This document shows positions 21,424-29,128 of a DNA stretch of 30,127 nt, one piece after another. The notes beneath the pieces were generated by a model, which saw nothing but the letters and a program-made list of their open reading frames with translations, was not told the DNA's origin and did not search any database. Source of the DNA: Rhizobiales bacterium UBA697 (lineage in GTDB: Bacteria > Pseudomonadota > Alphaproteobacteria > Rhizobiales > Ancalomicrobiaceae). The stretch spans positions 1 to 30,127 of the forward strand of contig DBMN01000230.1 of NCBI GenBank assembly GCA_002298965.1, written 5' to 3'. Within the stretch, counting starts at the first letter, position 1. The number at the start of each line of letters is the position of its first letter. A program made the position numbers and the translations under genes.

Positions 21424-23190
21424 ATGATCCGCCGCCTCCTCGCAGCCCTCGTCGTCGTCGTCGCCGCCCTTTCGCCGGCGCGCGCCGACGACGTGCGCAT
21501 CGGCGTGCTCGCCTTCCAGGGCTCGGAGCGGGCGGCGCAGGACTTCGAGGCGACGATCGACCATCTCCGGCGCAGCCTGCCGATGCACGCCTTCACGATG
21601 GTGCCGCTCGATCTCGACGGCATCTCCCGGGCGGTCGCGGCGCGGACGATCGACTTCGTCGTCACCAATCCCGGCGACTACGTCGATCTCGAGCAACGCT
21701 TCGGCGTCACCCGCATCGCCACGCTCGAGAGCCGCGACCGCGCCGCGCCGACCGACACGATCGGCTCGGTCGTGGTGGTGCCGAACCGGCCGGGGCGACC
21801 CGAACGGCTCGCCGACCTCTCGGGGCTGCGGCTGGCGGTCGTCTCCGAACAGGCCTTCGGCGGCTGGCGGGTGATCTGGCGCGAGATGGACGACGTCGGC
21901 TTCCCGCCTGCCAAGCTCGCGGCGCTGACCCAGACCGGCTTTCCGATGGAGACCGTGCTCGCCGCCCTCCGCGAGGGGCGGGCGGATGCGGGCGTGTTGC
22001 GCGCCTGCGTGCTCGAGGACGCGATCGCCGCGGGACGGGCGCGCGAAGGCGAATTCGCCGTGGTGGCGGAACGCGCCGTGCCGGGCTTTCCCTGTCGATT
22101 GTCGTCGCGGCTCTATCCCGACTGGCCCTTCGCCCGGCTCGCCGGCACCTCGCCCGACCTCGCCAAGGTGGTCGCGGCGAGCCTGCTGACCATGCCGGCG
22201 GTCGGCGGCGGCGCCTGGACCGCGCCGCAGGACTACACCTCCGTCCACGCGCTCTTTCGCCAGCTCAGGATCGGTCCCTACGACTATCTCGCCCGCACCA
22301 CGCTGCTCGGCTTCGTGCGGGCGTACTGGCACTGGTTCCTGGTGGCCGGCGCGGCGATCGGCTGGTGGATCGTCCACGTCGCCCGGGTCGAGACGCTGGT
22401 CCGCCGCCGCACGGCGGAACTCACGCGCGAGATCCAGGAACGCGAGAAGGCGGAGCTCGACGCCCGGCGCCACCGCGAGGAACGCGACCAGTTCTCCCGT
22501 CTCGGCATTCTCGGCGAGATGGCCTCCAACATCGCCCACGAACTCAACCAGCCGCTCGCCGCCATCACCAACTATGCCGAGGGCATGACGCGTTTCATCG
22601 ACGGCGGTCGGCTCGACCCCGCCTTCCTGCGCGACGGCGCGCGCGGCATCATCGGTCAGGCGGAGCGGGCGGGATCGATCATCCGCCGCATCCGCGCCTT
22701 CGTCCGCCGCCGCGAGGCATCGCGCGAGGCGCTCGACGTCGACGAGGTGGTGCGCGATACGCTCGCGCTCTTCGACGGGTTGGCGGCACGGCGCGGCATC
22801 GCGCTTCGCGTCCATCTCGCCGGCGATCTGCCGAAGGTCGCCGCCGACCGGGTGGAGATCGAACAGGTGCTGCTCAACCTGCTGCAGAACGCCGTCGACG
22901 CGATGATCGACCACGAGGGGCGCGAGCGCGGCATCACCGTGCGCACCTCGTCCGACGGGACGGTGGTCAAGGTGGCGGTGCGCGACCACGGCCCCGGCTT
23001 GACGCCGGAGGTCGAAGCCCATCTCTTCGACACGTTCTTCACCACCAAGCCGCAGGGCTTGGGGCTGGGTCTGTCGATCTGCCGCACCATCGTCGAGAGC
23101 CACGGCGGGCGGCTTTGGGCGGCCGACAACGACGACGGCGGGCTCACCATGCGCTTCACCCTGCCCGTCGCGGAGAAGGAGGCGACATGA
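21424..23190 (+). CDS. ttrS: TtrS, tetrathionate sensor histidine kinase
   Basis: The protein of 588 residues has a signal peptide (MIRRLLAALVVVVAALSPARA), a periplasmic PhnD-like domain (about 22-295), one membrane segment (about 302-322), a short coiled coil, then HisKA with H372 in NIAHELNQP and a HATPase domain (N-box LLNLLQNAVDAM, DHGPGL, GLGLGLSIC). This is the layout of the TtrS kinase that detects tetrathionate. The only periplasmic cysteines are C195 (VLRACVLED) and C224 (FPCRLSSRLYP). The gene overlaps ttrR as ATGA and is followed by ttrBCA, which supports the name. A ribosome site is weak (GCGGG just before the ATG). Methyltransferase transcription diverges from it. Confidence 0.92.
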   Translation: MIRRLLAALVVVVAALSPARADDVRIGVLAFQGSERAAQDFEATIDHLRRSLPMHAFTMVPLDLDGISRAVAARTIDFVVTNPGDYVDLEQRFGVTRIATLESRDRAAPTDTIGSVVVVPNRPGRPERLADLSGLRLAVVSEQAFGGWRVIWREMDDVGFPPAKLAALTQTGFPMETVLAALREGRADAGVLRACVLEDAIAAGRAREGEFAVVAERAVPGFPCRLSSRLYPDWPFARLAGTSPDLAKVVAASLLTMPAVGGGAWTAPQDYTSVHALFRQLRIGPYDYLARTTLLGFVRAYWHWFLVAGAAIGWWIVHVARVETLVRRRTAELTREIQEREKAELDARRHREERDQFSRLGILGEMASNIAHELNQPLAAITNYAEGMTRFIDGGRLDPAFLRDGARGIIGQAERAGSIIRRIRAFVRRREASREALDVDEVVRDTLALFDGLAARRGIALRVHLAGDLPKVAADRVEIEQVLLNLLQNAVDAMIDHEGRERGITVRTSSDGTVVKVAVRDHGPGLTPEVEAHLFDTFFTTKPQGLGLGLSICRTIVESHGGRLWAADNDDGGLTMRFTLPVAEKEAT

Positions 23191-23807
23191 CCGAGACCGC
23201 GGCACCGCTCGTCCTGATCGTCGACGACGACGAGGCGATGCGCCGATCGATGGCCTTCCTCTTCGCCTCGGTCGGGCTCGACTCGGAGAGCTTCGCCCAG
23301 GCCGACGCCTTCCTCGACCGGCTGGCGGCGGGGGCGCCGATGCGTCCCGGCGCGCTGGTGCTCGACGTGCGCATGCCGGGGATGAGCGGGCTCGAGCTGC
23401 AGCGCATCCTCGTCGAGCGCGACTTTCCGCTGCCGATCGTCATCGTCACCGGCCACGGCGACGTGCCGATGGCGGTGGCGGCGCTGAAGGCGGGCGCCCA
23501 CGACTTCATCGAGAAGCCGTTCAAGGAACAGTATCTGCTCGACATGGTGGAGGGCGCGATCCGCCTGTCGCGCGACCGTCTCGCCAAGGTCGAGCGGCGG
23601 CGCTCCGTCGTCGAGCGGCTGGCGCGGCTGAGCAAGCGGGAGCGCGAGGTGCTCGACGGGGTGCTCGCCGGCAAGCCCAACAAGGTGGTCGCCTTCGAGC
23701 TCGATCTGTCGATCAAGACGATCGAGGCCTATCGGGCGTCCGTCATGACCAAGATGGAGGCGGGCTCGCTCGCCGAACTCGCCCGGATGGTCGCCGACGC
23801 GGAATGA
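23187..23807 (+). CDS. ttrR: TtrR, LuxR-family response regulator
   Basis: The protein of 206 residues has a receiver domain with the acidic pocket DDDE, phosphorylation site D60 (LVLDVRMPG) and K110 (FIEKPFK), followed by a LuxR-type helix-turn-helix (LSKREREVLDGVLAGKPNK and LSIKTIEAYRASVMTK). It begins within the ttrS stop (ATGA) with AGGAGG upstream. It would receive phosphate from TtrS and activate ttrBCA. Identical palindromes before ttrS and ttrB are candidate targets. It is paralogous to the regulator at 8155, but the recognition helices differ (IKTIEAYRAS against VKTVENHRHN), consistent with different sites. Confidence 0.92.
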   Translation: MTETAAPLVLIVDDDEAMRRSMAFLFASVGLDSESFAQADAFLDRLAAGAPMRPGALVLDVRMPGMSGLELQRILVERDFPLPIVIVTGHGDVPMAVAALKAGAHDFIEKPFKEQYLLDMVEGAIRLSRDRLAKVERRRSVVERLARLSKREREVLDGVLAGKPNKVVAFELDLSIKTIEAYRASVMTKMEAGSLAELARMVADAE

Positions 23808-23840
23808 GGCCGCGAGGACCCGTGTCTGCGTGGCGCGTGG

Positions 23841-23972
23841 GTGCGCGATGCTTCGAGACGGGCGACCGACGGTCGCCCTCCTCAGCATGAGGTTCTTTTT
23901 GTTTTTCGAGACAGACACGGACGCCTCATGCTGAGGAGCGGGCCGCAGGCCCGCGTCTCGAAGCATCGCGCA
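23841..23972. repeat. Nested inverted repeat of two REP-like units
   Basis: Two units of about 40 bases face each other: 23851-23892 and 23924-23962. The outer arms, GTGCGCGATGCTTCGAGACG (23841-23860) and its exact complement (23953-23972), match over 20 bases. The inner arms CTCCTCAGCATGAGG (23878-23892) and CCTCATGCTGAGGAG (23924-23938) match over 15 bases. Each unit has its own central hairpin of different sequence (GGGCGACC-GAC-GGTCGCCC and GCGGGCC-GCA-GGCCCGC). The words CTTCGAGACG and CTCCTCAGCATGAGG are typical of intergenic palindromic repeats dispersed in Rhizobiales genomes. It occupies the 341-base gap between ttrR and ttrB and could end ttrSR transcription or stabilise its mRNA. 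Confidence 0.8.
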
Positions 23973-24049
23973 CGACGCCGCTCCGCCACCGCGACGAAAC
24001 ACCGATACCTCCGGAACCTGCTGAAATCCCTTACGTATTTCGCCGCGCA

Positions 24050-24067
24050 ACGAGGGTTTACCCTCGT
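24050..24067. promoter_or_regulatory. Palindrome upstream of ttrB (candidate TtrR operator, copy 2)
   Basis: ACGAGGGTTTACCCTCGT is a perfect inverted repeat (arms of eight, spacer TT) located 82 bases before the ttrB ATG. Its core CGAGGG-N4-CCCTCG is identical in arms and spacing to the copy before ttrS. An AT-richer stretch with ATCCCTTACGTATTTCG immediately upstream (24026-24042) may be part of the promoter. It is not followed by a U-run, so it is more likely a protein site than a terminator. Confidence 0.6.
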
Positions 24068-24148
24068 CGTTCCGGGGTTCGGCCCGGATCGTGCCGGCCG
24101 AGACGCGAGCGTAAGCCTTCCTCGACAGACATCGAGAGGAGGGTCGCG

Positions 24149-24868
24149 ATGACCGGCTCGCGCAGAGATTTCCTGAGGGGCCTCGGGCGGGTGACCGCCG
24201 GGGCGCCCGTCGCGCTCGTCGCCGGCGTGGTGCCGGCGCTGGCCGAGGCCGCGCCCACCCGGCATTGGGCGATGGTGGTGGACGTGGCCAAGTGCATCGG
24301 CTGTCAGGCCTGCACGGTCGCCTGCATCCACGAGAACCGGGTGCCGGAAGACGCCTTCCGCACCTTCGTCACCACCTGGGAGGTGGCGGACGCCGACGGC
24401 GTCTCGACCGCCGTGCTGCCGCGGCTGTGCAATCACTGCGACGCGCCGCCCTGCGTGCCGGTCTGCCCGGTGGGCGCGACCTTCAAGGCGGCGGACGGCG
24501 AGGTGCTGGTCGACGCCGACCGCTGCGTCGGCTGCGGCTACTGCGTCCAGGCCTGCCCCTACGACGCGCGCTTCATCAACCGTGACACCCGCACCGCCGA
24601 CAAGTGCACCTTCTGCGCCCATCGGGTGGCGGCGGGGCTGTTGCCGGCCTGCGTCGAGACCTGCGTCGGCGGTGCCCGCATCTTCGGCGATCTCGCCGAT
24701 CCGAAGAGCACCGTCTCGAAGCTCCTGAAGGAACGCGCGGCGGAAGTCCGCGTCCTCAAGCCCGAGGAGAAGACCAAGCCGAACGTCTTCTATCTCGGCC
24801 TCGACGACCGCTTCGCTGCCCGTGTCGACGCCGTTCCGACCCTCTGGCACCCCGCCGGCGAAGCGTGA
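24149..24868 (+). CDS. ttrB: TtrB, four-cluster ferredoxin subunit of tetrathionate reductase
   Basis: The protein of 239 residues has a Tat signal (SRRDFLRGLGRV) followed by sixteen cysteines in four groups fitting four [4Fe-4S] clusters: C49-C52-C55-C59, C94-C97-C102-C106, C126-C129-C132-C136 and C153-C156-C168-C172. It moves electrons from the membrane subunit TtrC to the catalytic TtrA in the periplasm. The C-terminal tail (about 190-239) with KTKPNVFYLGLDDRF is typical for TtrB/NrfC-like subunits. GAGGAGGG precedes the ATG. It leads the ttrBCA operon, with ttrC ten bases later. Confidence 0.93.
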   Translation: MTGSRRDFLRGLGRVTAGAPVALVAGVVPALAEAAPTRHWAMVVDVAKCIGCQACTVACIHENRVPEDAFRTFVTTWEVADADGVSTAVLPRLCNHCDAPPCVPVCPVGATFKAADGEVLVDADRCVGCGYCVQACPYDARFINRDTRTADKCTFCAHRVAAGLLPACVETCVGGARIFGDLADPKSTVSKLLKERAAEVRVLKPEEKTKPNVFYLGLDDRFAARVDAVPTLWHPAGEA

Positions 24869-24878
24869 GGAGACGACC

Positions 24879-25979
24879 ATGACCGAGATCACCGAACTCC
24901 TCCACGTCTCCCGCGAACCGGCCTGGGCGCCGTGGGCGGTGCAGTATTTCTTCCTGATCGGGCTGTCCTTCGGCTCGTTCCTCCTCACGCTGCCGGGCAT
25001 CGCCTTCGGCCGCGAGGATTGGCGGCCGCTCGGCCGCGCGGCCCTTCTGGGTGCGCTCGTCTGCGGCCTCGTCGCCCCCGTGGCGCTGGTCTCCGATCTC
25101 AACCAGCCGGGACGGTTCCTGAACTTCTATCTCCACCCGGCGGGCTCTTCCTGGATGGCCTGGGGGGCGTTCTTCATCCCGGCCTATGTCGGGGCGCTCC
25201 TCGTCTATGCCTGGGCAGCGCTCGCGCCGGACTTCGCTGCGGCCGGCAACGACGGCCCGCTCGCGCCTCTGCGCCGGCTGCTCGCCGGCTCCGCCCGGCC
25301 GCGGCTCGTCGCGGTGCTCGGTCTCGCGACCTTGGTCTGCGCCTTCACCGTCGCGCTCTATACCGGCGTCGAGGTGATGGTGGTGCGCGCCCGGCCGCTG
25401 TGGAACACGGCGCTTCTCCCCTGGCAGTTCGCGGCGACGGCGATCGCCGGATCGATCGGCCTTTCGATGATCCTCGCCCGGGTCGCGACCGGCACCGGGG
25501 CTTCCGTCGACGCGCTCGGCAATCGTCTGCTGGTCGTCGCTTGCGCCATCGTGCTGGTGCTGGGGGCTGCGTGGTTCGCGCTCGCGCTTCTCGTGCCGAA
25601 CGGCGCCGAAGGCCGCGCTCTCGCGCAGGTCGCCGGGTCGATGCACTGGCTGACCTCGGCGCTGTGGCTCGGCGGCGCGACGCTCGCCGCTCTCGCGATC
25701 GCCGCCCTGCGGCCGGTCGGGACCGGTTGGCTGACCGGGCTCCTCGCGCTCAACGCCGCCTGGCTCTTCCGCTGGACGATCTTCGTCGGCGGTCAGGACA
25801 TGCCGAAGAACGGCGGTGGCCTCTATGCCCAACCGCTGGCGCTCGGCCCCGACGGCCTGCTCGGCATCGTCGGCACCGCCGGCCTGTTCCTCGCCGTCAC
25901 CGTGATCCTCGCCACGCTCGTCCCCTGGTCCGGATCGGCCGATGCCGCCCGTCCGTCGACCCTGCCTCAGGGAGCCTGA
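24879..25979 (+). CDS. ttrC: TtrC, NrfD-type membrane quinol dehydrogenase subunit
   Basis: The protein of 366 residues has nine hydrophobic segments that fit the membrane subunit TtrC, which oxidises quinol and passes electrons to TtrB. NrfD-family segments include FLIGLSFGSFLLTLPGIAFG near the N-terminus, LVSDLNQPGRFLNFYLHP after the second segment and LFRWTIFVGGQDMPKNGGG near the C-terminus. The start at 24879 has GAGGAG upstream; an in-frame ATG at 24822 lies within ttrB and would spoil the N-terminal topology. It is followed by ttrA after four bases. Confidence 0.92.
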   Translation: MTEITELLHVSREPAWAPWAVQYFFLIGLSFGSFLLTLPGIAFGREDWRPLGRAALLGALVCGLVAPVALVSDLNQPGRFLNFYLHPAGSSWMAWGAFFIPAYVGALLVYAWAALAPDFAAAGNDGPLAPLRRLLAGSARPRLVAVLGLATLVCAFTVALYTGVEVMVVRARPLWNTALLPWQFAATAIAGSIGLSMILARVATGTGASVDALGNRLLVVACAIVLVLGAAWFALALLVPNGAEGRALAQVAGSMHWLTSALWLGGATLAALAIAALRPVGTGWLTGLLALNAAWLFRWTIFVGGQDMPKNGGGLYAQPLALGPDGLLGIVGTAGLFLAVTVILATLVPWSGSADAARPSTLPQGA

Positions 25980-25983
25980 TGCC

Positions 25984-28900
25984 ATGACCTCTCGTCGCGA
26001 TCTTCTCAAGGGCGCCGCCGTGATCGGCGGAGGCGCCGCCTTCGCCGCCGGCTTCTCCGAGACGGGCGAGCGCATGCTCGAGACCGTCGTCTCGCCGGCC
26101 CATGCCCGCGGCACCACCGGCCAGTCGCAGAAGCCCGAATTCGCGCTCGTCGACGGCAAGTTGCAGCCGAACCCGGAGGCGCGGGTCGCCTTCACCATGT
26201 GCATGGGCTGCACCACCCAGTGCGGCGTCCGTGTCCGCATCGATGCCGCGACCGACACGGTCACCCGCGTCGTCGGCAATCCCTATTCGCCGCTGTCGGC
26301 CGATCCGCACGTCCCCATGGGAACGCCGGTGAGGAAGGCCCTGACCTCGCTCACCCGGTTCGAGGAACAGGGGCTCGCCGGTCGGTCGACCGCCTGCGGT
26401 CGCGGCAATGCCGTGCTCGAGGCGCAGAACTCGCCCTTCCGCATCACGCAGCCGATGAAGCGGGTCGGCCCGCGCAATTCCGGGCGGTGGGAGCCGATCT
26501 CGTTCGAGCAACTGGTCCGGGAGGTCGTCGAGGGCGGCGATCTCTTCGGCGAAGGGCCGGTCGCGGGCCTGAGGGCGCTGCGTTCCTTCGAGCCGATCGA
26601 TCCGAAGCGGCCGGAGCTCGGGCCGAAGACCAACCGCGTCGCGGTGTTGAACTCGGTCGACGACGGCCGCGCCGCCTTCGTCGGGCGCTTCATCCAGAAG
26701 GCCTACGGCTCGATCAACTACACCGGCCACGGCGCCTATTGCGGCGGCTCCTACCGTTCCGGTTCGGGCGCCGCCTTCGGCGACACCAGGACCATGCCGC
26801 ACGCCAAGCCCGATCTGCCGAACGCCGAGTTCGTGATCTTCATGGGCACGGCGCCGGCCAATGCCGGCAATCCGTTCAAGCGGCAGGGCACCCTGCTCGC
26901 CAAGGCGCGGACGGACGGCAAGCTGAACTACGTCGTCGTCGATCCGGTGCTCGGGCACAGCGACAACCTCGCCGCCAGGGAACGCGGTCGCTGGGTGCCG
27001 ATCAAGCCCGGCACCGACGCGGCGCTCGCCATGGCGATGATCCGCTGGATCATCGACGAAAAGCGTTTCGACGCCGCCTTTCTTTCCGCGCCCAACAAGG
27101 CGGTGGCGGATGGGGCCGGCGAGATGGCGTGGTCGAATGCGACGCATCTCGTCGTCACGGAAGAGAACCACCCGCGCCGCGGCTTCTTCCTGCGCGGCTC
27201 CGACATCGGCCTGCCGATCGCGGAGGCCGACAAGTACAAGGACGCCGACCCGTTCGTGGTGATCGATCCGGCGAGCGACGCGCCGGTCGCCCATGCAGCG
27301 GCGACGGGTCCGGCGACGCTGGACGTCGAACGGGTAATCGAGATCGCCGGTCAGCCGGTCGGGGTCGCGTCCAGCTTCGCGCTGCTCGCGGCCTCTGCCC
27401 GTGCCATGAGCCTCGACGATTATGCGGCGATCTGCGGCGTGCCGGTCGAGGTGATCGTCGGGCTCGCCCGCGAGTTCACCAGCCACGGCAAGAAGGCGGC
27501 GATCTCCAGCCACGGCGGCACGATGGCCGGCAACGGCTTCCAGTCGGCCTTCGCCATCGTCATGCTCAACACGCTCGTCGGCAATCTCAACCGCAAGGGC
27601 GGCACCTTCGTCGGCGCCGGCGGGTTCAACCCCTATGCCGGGCCGCGCTACAAGATGGATGCCTTCGAGGGCGAGGTGAAGCCTTCGGGCGTGCCGCTGT
27701 CGCGCAACTTCCCTTACGAGAAGACGAGCGAATTCAAGGAGAAGAAGGCGGCGGGCAAGGCTTACCCGGCCGAGGCGCCGTGGTTCTCGACCGCGGGGCA
27801 GCTGTCGACCGAATGGTTGCCGGCGGCGCTTTCCGGCTACCCCTACGGTCTCGGCGCGCTGATCCTGTGGTCGACCAATCCGGTCTACGGCATCCCCGGC
27901 GTCCGGGCGATCGCCGAGAAGACGCTCGGCGATCCGAAGAGGATCCCGCTGATCGTCGCGGTCGACCCGTTCATCAACGAGTCCTCCTGCTTCGCCGACT
28001 ACGTCGTGCCGGACACGACGATGTACGAGAGCTGGGGCTTCGCCGCGCCCTGGGCGGGCGTGCCGTCGAAGTCGATGCTGGCGCGCTGGCCGGTGGTCGA
28101 GCCGAAGACCGCCAAGACCGCCGACGGCCAGCCGATCGGCATCGAGACCTTCCTCATCGCGGTCGCCAAGGCGATGGCGCTGCCGGGCTTCGGCGAAGGG
28201 GCGATCACCGCGGCGGACGGACGGAAGCTGCCGCTCGACCGCGCCGAGGACTGGTACGTCCGCGCCGCCGCCAATCTCGGCTTCACCGGCAAGGCGCCGG
28301 TCGGGGACGCGACCGACGACGACGTGGCGCTCGCCGGCGTCGGCCGCATGATGCCGGCGCTGAAGGCGATGCTGCCCGAGGACGAGGTGAAGAAGGTCGC
28401 CTTCCTCTATTCGCGCGGCGGCCGTCATCAGCCGCTGGCGGAAGCCTGGTCGGCCGAGGGCAAGGCCGCCTGGCCCTTCGAGAAGCCCCTGCAGGTGTGG
28501 AACGAAGCGGTCGGCACCTCGCGCGACGCGATGACCGGTAAGCGCAACTCCGGCGTTCCCGGTTGGATGCCGGCCCGTTTCGCCGACGGCACGGCGGTCT
28601 CGGCCAAGTACCCGGACAAGGACTGGCCGCTCAGGCTCGTCAGCCAGAAGAGCCCGTTGCAGAACTCCTATTCGATCGTCGGGCGTCGCCTGCGCGGGCT
28701 CCATCCCGAGAACGCCGCCGGCATCTCGGCGGCGGATGCCGCCCGGCTCGGGGTGAAGACCGGCGACAAGGTCCGGATCGCCACGCCGACGGGTTCCGTC
28801 GTCGCCACGGCGCAGGTGCGCCACGGCGTGCGCGAGGGCGTGGTCGCGGTCGAGCACGGCTTCGGCCACAAGGAGCTCGGCGCCCGGCCGCATCGCATCG

Positions 28901-29061
28901 GCGACCGGCTCCAGCCGCACGATCCCGGCCTCAGTGCGGGCTTCGCGCTGAACGACCTCGGCCTCCTCGATCCGACCCGGTCGAGCCCGGCGGTCCACGT
29001 CGACCCGATCGCCGGAACGGCGGTCCGGCAAGCGATCCCGGCGCGGCTCGAGCGCGCCTGA
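25984..29061 (+). CDS. ttrA: TtrA, molybdopterin catalytic subunit of tetrathionate reductase
   Basis: The protein of 1025 residues reduces tetrathionate to two thiosulfates in the periplasm. It has a Tat signal (MTSRRDLLKGAAVIGGGAAFAAG). One [4Fe-4S] cluster is bound by C73, C76, C80 (CMGCTTQC) and C138 (STACGRG). The putative molybdenum ligand is C253 in HGAYCGGSYRSGSGAAFGD. Later segments PANAGNPFKRQGTLLA, VVDPVLGHSDNLA and WSTNPVYGIPG are as in the TtrA branch of the DMSO reductase family, and the length fits. The C-terminal molybdopterin dinucleotide domain is complete. The ATG at 25984 gives the proper Tat signal; an upstream in-frame ATG at 25942 lies within ttrC. Arsenate reductase-like enzymes are relatives, but the neighbours ttrS, ttrR, ttrB and ttrC favour tetrathionate. 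Confidence 0.93.
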   Translation: MTSRRDLLKGAAVIGGGAAFAAGFSETGERMLETVVSPAHARGTTGQSQKPEFALVDGKLQPNPEARVAFTMCMGCTTQCGVRVRIDAATDTVTRVVGNPYSPLSADPHVPMGTPVRKALTSLTRFEEQGLAGRSTACGRGNAVLEAQNSPFRITQPMKRVGPRNSGRWEPISFEQLVREVVEGGDLFGEGPVAGLRALRSFEPIDPKRPELGPKTNRVAVLNSVDDGRAAFVGRFIQKAYGSINYTGHGAYCGGSYRSGSGAAFGDTRTMPHAKPDLPNAEFVIFMGTAPANAGNPFKRQGTLLAKARTDGKLNYVVVDPVLGHSDNLAARERGRWVPIKPGTDAALAMAMIRWIIDEKRFDAAFLSAPNKAVADGAGEMAWSNATHLVVTEENHPRRGFFLRGSDIGLPIAEADKYKDADPFVVIDPASDAPVAHAAATGPATLDVERVIEIAGQPVGVASSFALLAASARAMSLDDYAAICGVPVEVIVGLAREFTSHGKKAAISSHGGTMAGNGFQSAFAIVMLNTLVGNLNRKGGTFVGAGGFNPYAGPRYKMDAFEGEVKPSGVPLSRNFPYEKTSEFKEKKAAGKAYPAEAPWFSTAGQLSTEWLPAALSGYPYGLGALILWSTNPVYGIPGVRAIAEKTLGDPKRIPLIVAVDPFINESSCFADYVVPDTTMYESWGFAAPWAGVPSKSMLARWPVVEPKTAKTADGQPIGIETFLIAVAKAMALPGFGEGAITAADGRKLPLDRAEDWYVRAAANLGFTGKAPVGDATDDDVALAGVGRMMPALKAMLPEDEVKKVAFLYSRGGRHQPLAEAWSAEGKAAWPFEKPLQVWNEAVGTSRDAMTGKRNSGVPGWMPARFADGTAVSAKYPDKDWPLRLVSQKSPLQNSYSIVGRRLRGLHPENAAGISAADAARLGVKTGDKVRIATPTGSVVATAQVRHGVREGVVAVEHGFGHKELGARPHRIGDRLQPHDPGLSAGFALNDLGLLDPTRSSPAVHVDPIAGTAVRQAIPARLERA

Positions 29062-29083
29062 GACCATCGTCCCCTCGCCTCGA

Positions 29084-29116
29084 CCCGGCCCGCGTTCCCC
29101 GCGGGCCGGGCTTTTT
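29084..29116 (+). terminator. Intrinsic terminator after ttrA
   Basis: CCCGGCCCGCG (29084-29094) and CGCGGGCCGGG (29100-29110) form an 11-pair stem with loop TTCCC followed by CTTTTT. It is the clearest intrinsic terminator in the window, 23 bases after the ttrA stop, and closes the ttr operon before the convergent flavoprotein gene. Confidence 0.9.
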
Positions 29117-29128
29117 CGTGCCGCCGCG

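Noticed and set aside
23841..23972. Inverted repeat as the ends of a miniature transposon or insertion sequence
   Set aside because: There is no coding sequence between the arms and no target duplication that could be recognised. The words match dispersed REP-type palindromes better.
24050..24067. Palindrome as an intrinsic terminator for ttrR
   Set aside because: No U-run follows, it is more than 240 bases after ttrR, and the same palindrome occurs upstream of ttrS, where a terminator would make no sense for that gene.
25984..29061. TtrA as an arsenate, polysulfide or thiosulfate reductase
   Set aside because: The family is related, but the length, the HGAYCGGSYRSGSGA region and the linkage with ttrS, ttrR, ttrB and ttrC fit tetrathionate reductase best. 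A phylogeny would settle the remaining doubt.
25897..29067. A minus-strand frame of 1056 codons antisense to ttrA
   Set aside because: Its translation is rich in Arg, Asp, His and Gly with no recognisable domain, while the plus strand encodes a complete TtrA with all cofactor motifs. It is a GC-bias shadow.
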